From NCBI GenBank assembly GCA_034401795.1, contig CM067369.1:138520496-138584495 (forward strand): a stretch of DNA of 64,000 nucleotides. Reading direction: 5' to 3'. The position numbers and the translations under genes are program-made. Below are positions 51,728 through 60,844 of the stretch, piece after piece. The notes under the pieces are model-generated. The model saw only the letters and a list, made by a program, of their open reading frames with translations, was not told where the DNA came from and ran no database searches. The first letter of the stretch is position 1; the number at the start of each line of letters is the position of its first letter. Source of the DNA: Chaetoderma sp. LZ-2023a (taxonomy: Eukaryota; Mollusca; Caudofoveata; Chaetodermatida; Chaetodermatidae).

Positions 51728-51783
51728 TCTTAAATCTTTTTATGATGAAGCCAATCAAAACCAGCTTCTGCAGTTCTCTTCAC

Positions 51784-51875
51784 AAATGTCCATTTGCAGA
51801 CTTAGAGAATACCATGTTTGAAAATTTCCCACTGGAATGACTGGCTCGCTTTATAACTGTAGTAAATTTTCTCTT
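51784..51875. repeat. H2 palindromic repeat copy (decayed)
   Basis: AATGTCCATTTGCAGACTTAG and CACTGGAATGACTGGCTCGC; the right arm is shortened. Confidence 0.65.
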
Positions 51876-51888
51876 GGCCTGAAAATCC

Positions 51889-51996
51889 AAAATGTCCATT
51901 TGCAGACTAAGAGAAGATTATTTTTGAAAATTTCCCACTGAAATGCCTGGCTCGCTACCCATGGTATATTTTCTTTTGTACGTCAAATGGACATTG
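51889..51996. repeat. H2 palindromic repeat copy (decayed)
   Basis: AAAATGTCCATTTGCAGAC and the right outer arm GTCAAATGGACATTG, with the centre eroded. Confidence 0.65.
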
Positions 51997-52101
51997 TGTA
52001 AGCAAAAATATAGATTTTTTTTACCAAATTTCACCATTTAGAGGTTAACCCTTTCACCGATGAATTCCCCATGTCTCATTTTCAAGGCAAACATACAGGT
52101 A

Positions 52102-52190
52102 AACAGTTGAATATATTGAAATTACTTTGTCTGGAGGCAGTTGCTGCCTTAGGCAGCAACGGCTTCCAGTCAGATTAATTTTAATATTCA
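52102..52190. repeat. H1 hairpin repeat copy
   Basis: CAGTTGCTGCC / GGCAGCAACGGCTTCC core. The leading flank (TTTCACCGATGAATTCCCCAT) is shared with the copy at 28909, showing a larger common unit. Confidence 0.78.
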
Positions 52191-52232
52191 ATGCAATAAG
52201 TTTTATATCAGGGTTAATGTGTAACATATTTT

Positions 52233-52300
52233 GTTGAATATTTTGAACTTGATTTGATTGGAAGCAAAGGTTTGAAGTCAAATTAAATTAAGATATTCTA
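52233..52300. repeat. H1 hairpin fragment
   Basis: TGTTGAATATTTTGAAC and TTGATTGGAAG followed by a shortened, decayed right arm. Confidence 0.55.
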
Positions 52301-52494
52301 AAGTTTTCATCTATAGCTTCATTGAAATTCTGTGGTTAAATAGTTATTTTTTAATAATCCGTTCTAATGTATGGTTTGAAAATGGTGTTGCTGTCAGCTG
52401 TTTCTTTTTCTACAAAGAATACATTGGAGAGAGTAATCATAACAACTGAGATTCATGCACTTAGTTTTATCAATTTAATGGTCAAGCTGGCCAA

Positions 52495-52638
52495 AAATGT
52501 TCATTTGCCGGCCAACATGGCCAAGAGAATATTCTTTGAAAATTTACCACTGAAATGACTGATTCACTAACCGAGCCAGTCAGTCCAATGGTAAATTAAA
52601 AAAATTAATCTTCTTTTTGTCTCTAAATAGACATTTCC
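52495..52638. repeat. H2 palindromic repeat copy
   Basis: AAAATGTTCATTTGCCGGCC ... CCGAGCCAGTCAGTCCAATGG ... CTAAATAGACATTTCC. Confidence 0.7.
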
Positions 52639-52710
52639 TATGAGAAAATTAAAATTTTAAGAAGCTTAATGGTTAAAGTGTTAATCTAGTCTGTTGTTTT
52701 ATTTTCACAG

Positions 52711-52852
52711 CTCTTACAAGAAATGGACAATCATCAAGGTCATATTAATTCTGTTTGCTTTGATGATGACGGATCAAAGCTGTTCTCGGCTGACAGTGTC
52801 GGTACAATACTCATCTGGAATGTGTTTGTATCAGATCAACCGTCCAGGAGAG
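52711..52852 (+). CDS. AHI1: AHI1-like exon k (WD40), last exon seen
   Basis: Acceptor TATTTTCACAG, donor GGAGAG|GTACAC, 142 nt ending in phase 1. It contains GHINSVCFDDDGSKLFSAD and GTILIWN, another complete WD40 repeat. No later jouberin exon was found before position 64000, so the gene continues beyond the window. Confidence 0.9.
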
Positions 52853-55152
52853 GTACACGTAACTCATGTTTATTATTCTATGGCAGTCGTTGAAATTTGG
52901 GCACTTGCCATGGCACAAAAATGCTTTGGGAAAAATTGGATCACCAATTAATCACTAATACATTTTTTTTTTAATTTCATTAATTGTAATCTTTTTTTCT
53001 TTGTTTTACTTTTTGTTAATTGTAGAACCTTACCTTAATATTACATCATGATTGATACCCTTGTTATCTCACCATGGCGGCTGTCCGTCCGTCGCCTGTC
53101 TTGCCATCCGTCCATTGTCCGTCCATCAAATCGCTTCTTCTCCTTGACTGTTTGACCAATTTCAGCCAAATTTGGCGGGAAGGAACTTATTCTGGTACGC
53201 TCCAGCTGTTTTTTAAGAATTTTAATTGTTACATTTTTGGGGATGAAAATCCGAGATTTTATGAAAAATTTACCGGAAATTCTCAAAATGCTACTCCTCC
53301 TTAGCTACCAAATTTTACCAGATTGATTCTATGGTGGTTGGTTCTAGAACCTCTTTCAGAATTTTGATTGATCAATTTTTTGGTTGGAAATCTTAGATTT
53401 TATGAAAAATCTACCTGAAATGGTCAAAATTCTACTCCTTAGCTGCTTGACGTATTTCAACCAAATTTAACTAGACTGATTGTATGGTGGTAGGCTCTAG
53501 AACCTCTATTTAACACACACACAACTGAACTCATAATGCTAGTTTTCAAAAACTTTATTTTGACAAATTATCATTTGGCAAATTTACATAAGAGGCAACA
53601 TCTGCTCTTATGTTTTGGGTTACATTAGCAACCTGCAGCTTCAAAGCATCCACTGTCACGATTAAGGTTGTCTGATAGCCTTTGCCTCCTGAAGCAATGC
53701 CTGGGCATTAATCCTGAAGGAGATTGTTAGAGACCCCCTATCATGACAGTGGATGCTTCCGAGCAGCAGTATCTTTGTCTGTGAACAGTAATTTAGTTAT
53801 ATAATACCATTGTTATATATTGATATCTAATGTATCTTATTTACACTTTTGGAGGATAACCGCCCAAGATGAGGGACATTGAGAAATTGTATGTCTAAAC
53901 TGTCGATTTGTGCAGGGCTGTGTTTTAATAGGGCAACCATTTGTTGCCCCCAATAGCAACACAAATAACTTGCCAATGGGTCATGACACCTGTACAATTT
54001 ATCAGTGTCGCGAGTATCCCCCAAAAGTTCACAATCATCTATAACACATTGCGGGGGGCTGTAGCCGCAGGAATCCTGCCCTATTCACACTCCTGTATTC
54101 CCGAATATGCTCTGATGATAGCCAAACACTGACGACGTGGATGCATGCATAACTCCCTAGCACGTTGCAGGGGGCCTTACCTGCACGAAATTGCCCTATC
54201 CATGCCCCATAACATCGAATATGCCTGATAACGGGTTCACGCTCCGTTATGCCGGTTCATGTTGTAGAATATAGGAAAAAGACCTGTATATATCACTGCA
54301 TGTGCGACGATAGCCATTCTCCCTGGTACTAGCCTAGTAATGACCCTAATATACATACGAGTTCGTGATTAGCTCTCCACGGTCCTTACATAGCCACTCA
54401 ATTTCGAATATTCACACACCGAGTTCTGTACAACTGTCCCACACTAGAACTGCTTACCTGCTATGTAGCTCACCACGTATTTGTTCTACATTGGCTTAGG
54501 TGTGTACAGACTGCCCACTACAAACCCAACCCAATGTCATCATGTGCAACGAATTGTATCACGTGCTATAGCTACATCCCAATCTGAGTGTATATGAAAA
54601 CAACTCTAGTGCGCTGCAGTTATCAACCGACGAAAGAATACATCTGTACATGTACCATAAATTTTTTAACATGTAATGACTATGCTATATATACAAGTAC
54701 ATACTGTACATATCATATAATATATGTTCTGAATACTGTCAATAGGTCAAAATTAGAATGCCTACAACAATACATGTAAATGCTGCATCAATAAATTTGC
54801 TTCGCAATCGCAGACTTCTTCATCAAGGCATGAATAGTATCAGACATTTGATGCAACCATATCCTTGCTGATTGCTATGTGATATTGAACCTCCGGCTCC
54901 ATACTAGAGTGCATGGATGAGGGATGGGAGGGTGGGTGGGAGTTGCCATGTCACAAAATTGATCATAATGTACACCCTGCGTTACCATACGAGTGAATTC
55001 AACCAATTTGGTGTGCAATGTACCCCTATAACAGCGAGATACAGCAGTACATCAGCTTTGCCGATCCCGTCAGAACGGATGCAGAAGTAGTTGGAGATTT
55101 GCAATGCCCTCGTCGACCAGCCTACCCTTGACCATGATCAGTGGGATTACTT
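52853..55152. other. AHI1 intron stretch, mostly unrecognised
   Basis: Contains a roughly 150-bp tandem repeat (53160-53515; repeated GATTTTATGAAAAAT and TAGAACCTCT blocks), a 15-bp perfect inverted pair (AAGCATCCACTGTCA at 53644 and its complement at 53744), and two diverged copies of a CACATTGCGGGGGGC-type block near 54045 and 54165. No host exon seen. Confidence 0.55.
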
Positions 55153-55714
55153 CTAAGCTATACACATGGCTTCCTGAGCATTTCTAATAGATGTAAGAGA
55201 TGTATCGATGTATCTAGTATAACAGTCCGACTCCCAACGACCCATTAACTTAATCATGTGGTCCTCCACCATCCCTCGCGCCGCAGAAGTCGCTGCCCCT
55301 TTTCTAAAACTGTGCCCGCAATACTGCAAGCCGTTCAAATTGCTCCGCTCCATAATGGACCTAAGTGCCCCAATAAAAAATGTTCTTGTCAAATTTAGAC
55401 CCTTGTTGGTGATGAACAGTGGATCGACCCCTCTTGCCCCCATTCTCAACCGTAGTAAGTAGAATCTCCTCACATTACACACTGGACAAATTAAGCTCCC
55501 ATTCATGCAGAATAAGTTAATATCCACCCCTCTACGGAAAGGGTCTGTTTTAGAAGCCTGCAAAGTGAGCACACCATACGATAGATCAGCTGCCCACTTT
55601 ATATCGCTCAAAGATATGACAGACTCATTATGTGTGTTCTGGCATTGGACTGTGAACTCCCCACATCTCAGAAATGCATAGAAAGCCATGGTACATGCAG
55701 CTGCCATCATATGG
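55153..55714 (-). pseudogene. YR catalytic part
   Basis: Reads MAFYAFLRCGEFTV (catalytic Arg), HSFRKGAATSAA (HxxR) and GRWESDCYTRYI (Trp and nucleophile Tyr), ending at a stop at 55153-55155. The catalytic residues are intact even though the gene is split. The open frame seems to extend to 55752 only because it runs into antisense LINE sequence. Confidence 0.82.
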
Positions 55715-56145
55715 CAGCACGGATAATAACACGAACCAAGCGAACAGACCACCTAACACCAGTACTCAAACAACTCCATTGGCTTCCTGTGAGAGAGCGC
55801 ATACAGTATAAAATCGTGCTTCTTGTTTGCAAATGTTTACATGGACTAGCCCCACAGTATCTATCTACTTTAATTACAAAGAGAATTGCACCTCGGTCCC
55901 TAAGATCAAGTGATCAGACATTATGTGTGGTCCCGTCTACTAATTTAGTTGTTGGACAGCGTGCATTTTCGAATTCCGGTCCAAGACTTTGGAATAATCT
56001 ACCTGCCCATATCCGAAACTGTCACAAAATTGAGCCTTTTAAATCTAGCCTAAAAATGTATATTTTTCATCTTTAAAATTTGTAAAGCGCCTTTGAGCGA
56101 TTAATTTCGGAATTGGCGCTCTAGAAATATTTACATACATACATA
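55715..56145 (+). mobile_element. 5'-truncated LINE (non-LTR retrotransposon) 3' end
   Basis: Encodes the terminal RT-ORF segment on the plus strand: AARIITRTKRTDHLTPVL, LHWLPVRERIQYKI, LHGLAPQYL, FSNSGPRLWNNLP and a stop at 56074-56076, as in CR1/L2-like and related LINEs. It is followed by a short 3' region and an (ACAT)n tail. A 7-bp candidate duplication CATATGG lies at 55708-55714 and 56146-56152. The flanking YR codons are continuous once the insert is removed. Confidence 0.8.
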
Positions 56146-56660
56146 CATATGGTCAGTATAATCACCAAACATACCTGTCTGAAGTGTCTCACAAATTTTC
56201 GTCAAAATGTCGGCTGTAATCGGCAATCGGGGTATTGATGTCCTGGCTTGTGACCTTTGGACCGCTCTCAATAGCAGCATGACCCGTGGCAAAGGTCGAT
56301 TCGACAAAAGGATTTGGATAACCTGCCACTATCTAGTGAAAGCGTATGCCTGCCAAATATAACTTGATGGTACTGTGCCTGAATTTTAACACTTCTGCAC
56401 AATGAGCTATAAAGTATAGCACCGTGTCTTCTGAAATTATTGGCAGACTTCTAACATTGGTCATATGGTTATTCCAACCCATCATGGCCACGAAACGACA
56501 GTAGCATGACAGACCTGATTTATAGCTGCGTTTGGTGTGATTACTAATGGCTGATGCCCACAGCCTGTCCAGGGCAGATTCTAGCCCCATAGAATCTCTG
56601 TCGGTTCTGGTACCTGGACCGGTGATGCCTTCGCCAACGGAGCACATTCTCGGAAGCGTT
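56146..56660 (-). pseudogene. YR N-terminal and mid part, broken
   Basis: Reads LWASAISNHTKRSYKSGL and TIKLYLAGIRFH, typical of a recombinase core-binding domain, then UAG near 56331-56333. The same frame continues (AGYPNPFVES) before shifting to LRAVQRSQ and LPITADILTKICETLQ. It ends at the LINE insertion. Confidence 0.8.
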
Positions 56661-56689
56661 GTTCCTGAAACCTAGAAATAGAGTCTAAT

Positions 56690-56867
56690 ATTATTCATCC
56701 TTCCAGGAATATGCTTGGCGGTAACACAGAAATTATGCAACGCTGCACACCAGGTAAGACGACGCATTAACCTGTTAATATGTGGTGTTCTTGAGCGTCC
56801 TTTACGAATAATTTCAACTGTACCTAAATTATCGCAGTGGAATAAGATATGTTTCTAAGACCAGTCT
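56690..56867 (-). pseudogene. RNase H C-terminal fragment
   Basis: Minus-strand reading contains ILFHCDNLG (with the catalytic Asp), INRLMRRLTWCAA and HIPGRMNNI, then loses the expected ADSLSR-like end and reaches a stop near 56675. Open from the F junction at 56867. Confidence 0.75.
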
Positions 56868-57736
56868 TTTCACTTCAAGAGTATACTTACCTCCCTAATA
56901 CTTTTGATATTGCTAAATATTGGCTTTCACTCAATAAACACTCAGATTTAAAACAGTTAGGTGCCCCTACTGGGCAGGGAGTCAGAGCGTAGTCTGGCGG
57001 ATGCCAGCCCCACCACCGCGCATGCGCAGACTAGCACTACCTCTTTGCTAGATTATTGGCAGAGAGATCACACATGTCTTTTTGTAGCAATAGCTTTTCC
57101 TTAATCTTAGACTGTTTAAGTGGTGTTTTTTGGAGTGATAGTCACTGATTTGGATGGCAGGACGGAACAATTCGCCAAAGGGGGACTTAGGACCTTTAAA
57201 TCAGGTGACTTCTAGTAAAATTAGCGAGTTTTCTTCCCGGTGTATTGTGTTTCCGGGACTCGCGGTTACCGTGATAAGCGCCTTGGTTAGTTGGTTTATG
57301 TCAACTCGGTGCTACCTATGACTAATTTCTCTTTCTGTTTATGTCCACAGGTCTGTATGACGCTAGGTGGTCGCATCGCAGCAGCAGAGAGTTAGTTTTC
57401 TCTCCACCATGGTTCCATTTCCTACTAACACTGTTAGGTTATCTAACCAAATGAAAAATTAATGTCCGGTGAGTTGGAGGCCTAGTATAAAGGTCTTCTC
57501 ACTTTGCCCTCTTGATCCAATTCCTTCCCCATGAGGTGGAGAGAGTTAAGAGGCGTGCAGATGGTGGAGTTCTCCGGTTCGTCATGTTGGATGGTTTGTC
57601 TATACAAAGTGTCAGGTATCTAGTTATTGATAATGTGGTGATGTTAATTATAGTAACAAGCAAAGGGAGATAATTAACATTTTTGCCAGAAAAGAGTTAT
57701 CTATATGTATCTGATGGTTGTGTAGTCGACGTATCC
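56868..57736 (+). mobile_element. DIRS copy F, 5' end only (interrupted by copy E)
   Basis: Left terminal repeat from TTTCACTTCAAGAG, leader exon and part of the leader intron, very similar to B and E. It stops at GTCGACGTATCC, where B and E continue into ATTCAGCATAC; instead the left end of E begins. The rest of F should lie to the right of E, beyond the window. Confidence 0.9.
57154..57204 (+). CDS. DIRS ORF1 leader exon, copy F (predicted)
   Basis: ATG GCA GGA CGG ..., 17 codons ending CAG|GTGACT like copy B. The peptide differs at a few residues. Its downstream exon is not in the window. Confidence 0.55.
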
Positions 57737-58022
57737 TTTCACTTCAAGAGTATACTTACCTCCCTAATACTTTTGATATTGCTAAATATTGGCTTTCACT
57801 CAATAAACACTCAGATTTAAAACAGTTAGGTGCCCCTACTGGGCAGGGAGTCAGAGCGTAGTCTGGCGGATGCCAGCCCCACCACCGCGCATGCGCAGAC
57901 TAGCACTTCCTCTTTGCTAGATTATTGGCAAAGAGAACACACATGTCTTTTTGAAACATAAGCTTTTCTTACTCTTAAACTGTTTAATTGGTGTTATTTT
58001 GGAGTGATAGTATCTGATTTGG

Positions 58023-58073
58023 TTGGCAGGAAGGAACACTTCGCCACAGGAGGACTTAGGACCTTTAAATCAG
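58023..58073 (+). pseudogene. DIRS ORF1 leader exon, copy E, start codon lost
   Basis: Same 17-codon exon as in B and F, but the first codon is TTG (58023) where B and F have ATG. The donor CAG|GTGACT is kept. No nearby in-frame ATG replaces it. Confidence 0.6.
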
Positions 58074-58837
58074 GTGACTTCTAGTAAAATTAGCGAGTTT
58101 TCTTCCCGGTGTATTGTGTTTCCGGGACTCGCGTTTACCGTGATAAGCGCCTTGGTTAGTTGGTTTATGTCAACTCGGTGCTACCTAGGGCTAATTTCTC
58201 TTTCTGTTTATGTCCACAGGTCTGTATGACGCTAGGTGGTGACATCACAGCAGCAGAGAGTTAGTTTTCTCTCCACCATGGTTCCATTTCCTACTAACAC
58301 TGTTAGGTTATCTAACCAAATGAAAAATTATGTCCAGTGAGTTGGAGGCCTAGTATAAAGGTCTTCTCACTTTGCCCTCTTGATCCAATTCCTTCCCCAT
58401 GAGGTGGAGAGAGTTAAGAGGCGTGCAGATGGTGGAGTTCTCCGGTTCGTCACGTTGGATGGTTTGTCTATACAAAGTGTCAGGTATCTAGTTATTGATA
58501 ATGTGGTGATGTTAATTATTGTAAACAAACAAAGGGAGATAATTAACATTTTTGCCAGAAAAGAGTTATCTATATGTATCTGATGGTTGTGTAGTCGACT
58601 TATCCATTCAGCATACAATTCGTCCTTGCACTTGGATGTTTTGTTGGGATCGAATTTTTCCTGTCACGGGATTAATGACGTCATAATCAGCCTGGCTAGG
58701 TATTTATCAGCTATTCAAGCGCTATGCTGGTTTCTGATGTATATTGATCTTTATGATCGTTTTCCTTCTCTTTGAGTTGGATTGAGTTTCTAAGCTTAAC
58801 TAGTTGCTCATACTCCTTGTCCTTTGCCCTGTTTCAG

Positions 58838-60844
58838 GGACCGGGTTGCGCGTCCTGTGGACGTTTTCTTCATGAAAAGTTCTGGCCTCATCTGTGCTAT
58901 CAATGTAGCCCTTGTGGTCCCTTGGTTAATTGTGACATATGTAAGCACTGGGGGGGCGAGTTAATGTCCGAATTCTTGTGCTGCTTACAGGCGACGGACA
59001 AGGTGGTAGAGGAGGAGAAGAAGAAGAAGCGGAAACGAGAGGTTGTAAGTAGGAAGGGTAAGGGGAAGGTCTCGTCCGCGGTGGATATGGAGGCCTTCCG
59101 GACCGAGATGTTGGGAGAGATGAAGAGGACAATAAAGGATTTGGTTCCAGGGTTGCTTCGTGGCATGCTTCCTGGACCAAATCCTTTACTGTCCTCATCA
59201 TCGGCTTCGGAGCAGGTAATCCCCGCCTCTGGATCGGTTTTCCTTAGACCGCTTCCGTTGTTCGACGATTCAGAGGTGGCCCCATTAGAGGGGGCGTTCC
59301 ACGACCCTGGCAGCAGGCTTATTGCCGCGCCGATAGGGGACCGTGGACGGTTGTCGCTGGAACCCGCGGGCTGCTTATCAGTCCAGGGGTATCCGCACGC
59401 CGCGGTGGCCAGTACCTCCTATGGCACCGTTCCTGGTCAGCCCGGGTTAGCTCTCTTTGCTGACCCGGGGTCTAATCTTTCTGACCAGGGTGATGAGGAT
59501 TACCTGCTAGGGTCGCCGTCTGACGACGTGGACATGGATGAAGACGTTTGTGCACCCCTCGCGGGGAATACAGGCGGCTTATTCCACGGTTTTACTCACC
59601 CTGGAGTAGAGTCCGCGGCTCAGGTGGTGGCCCAGGGCGCTGCTGATGGCCAGCGGTACCGCATACCTCGGCTTGCCGAGGGTGTTGCTGGTGCTGGCCG
59701 GGCCCGTGGTGGGGCTATATATACCCCGCGCTCTGCCACGGTGCCTGCTCCTGGTCAAACCAGTGATATTCTCATGCCGGTGCTGTCAGGCCCGCATGTT
59801 TTCCCTGGCTTGCCAGGTGTATCAGCGTACCCGCCGTCAAGCTCTACTGCTTGCGCTCAGGAGGAAGACGAAGGACCCCGTCTTGTAGAGCGCTCGCAGT
59901 TAGCCACGGAGGAGGATTGGTATGACGCTTGCCAGTGGTTGGTGAGCGTTAGGCCTGATCTGCCCGTGGAGCAGTCGGCTAGCCAGCGTGTTCACACGCC
60001 CTGGTTAGCTGGGAAACCGACTGCTAACGCTATGCCTTCTCTGCCGCTGGCGGAGCATGTCGTTGACATGTTCAAGGCGGCGGAGACGTCCATTAACTCG
60101 AGTGGACGTCTCGCGAAGGCCCCTCACGAGGTGGCCAGGCGTTGTCGCATCGTGCCCCTGGATTACCAGCGGTACGGTGTGGTACCCAAGCCCAGCGTGG
60201 ATGACCGCGCGGCTTTGGGTGAGGATGCGCGGCCAGGCTCCCGTTCTGACACGGGGGTCTTGTGCTCGAACGCGTTGCGTTCGGCGAATACCGCGTTGCG
60301 TGATGCGGAGGAGAGTGGGAGGGCTTCGATTGCCGCTCTGTCCCACGTCTCCCAGCTGTTACAGGGGGTAGTAACGGCATCCGCATCGCGCCAGCCAAGC
60401 CCGGTCACGGTCCAGCGAGCCATCCAGGATGGTATTAACCTGGCGCTGGACTGTATGACTCGGGCGGTGACCAGGAGTGTCCGGGCAAGACGCACGTTTG
60501 CCCTGGACAATCTGTGCCCGTCTCAGGACCTGTACAATAGGCTACTCCGTACGCCTATGACGGGTCCTGGTCTTTTTGGAGGTGAGGGATGTCGCCACCT
60601 CCAGGAGACGGTCACCCTGGTGAATAACCAGAGGGCGCTGCGCGAGCAGTTTGAAGTGCTGCGTCGTGCTAACGTTCGCGCCGCGGCCCCTGCGTATCGT
60701 CCCCTGCAGGCTCGAGGTGGTGCTGGCCAAGTCAGAGGCCAGCCACCGTCGCAGCGTCGGCCTCGGCCGCGTGCGATTCGGCCAGCAGCGAGGGGGGCGC
60801 AGGTTCCTCAGGCGCCGTCAGCCAGGCAGCCGCCCGCACACTGA
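58838..60844 (+). CDS. DIRS ORF1 (Gag-like), main exon, copy E, shortened
   Basis: Begins after the acceptor CTGTTTCAG with GPGCASCGRF, then PHLCYQC and CDIC. UGA at 60842-60844 (after QPPAH) replaces the CGA codon of A and B, removing the last 19 residues, the Arg/Gly-rich tail. The original UGA is still at 60899-60901. The rest reads intact. Confidence 0.82.
   Translation, partial: GPGCASCGRFLHEKFWPHLCYQCSPCGPLVNCDICKHWGGELMSEFLCCLQATDKVVEEEKKKKRKREVVSRKGKGKVSSAVDMEAFRTEMLGEMKRTIKDLVPGLLRGMLPGPNPLLSSSSASEQVIPASGSVFLRPLPLFDDSEVAPLEGAFHDPGSRLIAAPIGDRGRLSLEPAGCLSVQGYPHAAVASTSYGTVPGQPGLALFADPGSNLSDQGDEDYLLGSPSDDVDMDEDVCAPLAGNTGGLFHGFTHPGVESAAQVVAQGAADGQRYRIPRLAEGVAGAGRARGGAIYTPRSATVPAPGQTSDILMPVLSGPHVFPGLPGVSAYPPSSSTACAQEEDEGPRLVERSQLATEEDWYDACQWLVSVRPDLPVEQSASQRVHTPWLAGKPTANAMPSLPLAEHVVDMFKAAETSINSSGRLAKAPHEVARRCRIVPLDYQRYGVVPKPSVDDRAALGEDARPGSRSDTGVLCSNALRSANTALRDAEESGRASIAALSHVSQLLQGVVTASASRQPSPVTVQRAIQDGINLALDCMTRAVTRSVRARRTFALDNLCPSQDLYNRLLRTPMTGPGLFGGEGCRHLQETVTLVNNQRALREQFEVLRRANVRAAAPAYRPLQARGGAGQVRGQPPSQRRPRPRAIRPAARGAQVPQAPSARQPPAH

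Larger units (their letters stand above)
50196..52710. other. AHI1 intron with minisatellite and hairpins
   Basis: Contains an H1 remnant (about 50262-50305), the 26-bp minisatellite (51494-51727), H2 copies (51784-51875, 51889-51996, 52495-52638) and H1 copies (52102-52190, 52233-52300). No coding exon found. Confidence 0.6.
8592..52852 (+). other. AHI1: AHI1/jouberin-like host gene, eleven internal exons (partial gene span)
   Basis: Eleven blocks bounded by AG/GT signals join with consistent phases into one stop-free reading frame of about 396 codons. Its order of motifs matches jouberin (AHI1), a WD40 scaffold protein of the ciliary transition zone: SYYEQ and ILPIMTQPFDF, then VWEE and FNENYNYF, RIAWAFLK, YPSTLYV, GHFGIIYDL, LPHPGFVYTSKFHP and WD-type repeats. 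Neither the start codon nor the C-terminal WD40 and SH3 parts were found, so the gene must extend beyond both sides. All eleven boundaries were read by eye from splice consensus and phase; no transcript was available. The introns hold DIRS copies B, C and D and a hAT-like element; copy A lies upstream and E/F downstream, presumably also in introns. Confidence 0.9.
55153..56867 (-). mobile_element. Ngaro/DIRS-type YR retrotransposon remnant, truncated by copy F
   Basis: On the minus strand the order is RNase H C-terminal part (FHCDN, then HIPGRMNN), followed by a YR core-binding and catalytic domain. This RH-to-YR order in one direction marks a YR retrotransposon rather than a Crypton. DIRS copy F starts at 56868 and cuts it inside RNase H; its RT should lie beyond the E/F insertions, outside the window. 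A LINE fragment (55715-56145) splits the YR. It has at least two stops and a frameshift. Confidence 0.8.

Noticed and set aside
51480..51840. Overlapping open frames of 78-113 codons repeating YQIHYVLCYTR
   Set aside because: They are translations of the 26-bp minisatellite in all three registers, with no non-repeat coding content.
55630..55752. Extension of the minus-strand YR frame to 55752 and of the plus-strand LINE frame back to 55630
   Set aside because: Each runs into the other element's sequence; the junction is at about 55714, where the candidate duplication CATATGG lies.
55153..56647. Crypton (YR-only DNA transposon) as identity of the minus-strand recombinase
   Set aside because: An RNase H end (FHCDN, HIPG) lies directly upstream in the same orientation, which points to a YR retrotransposon.
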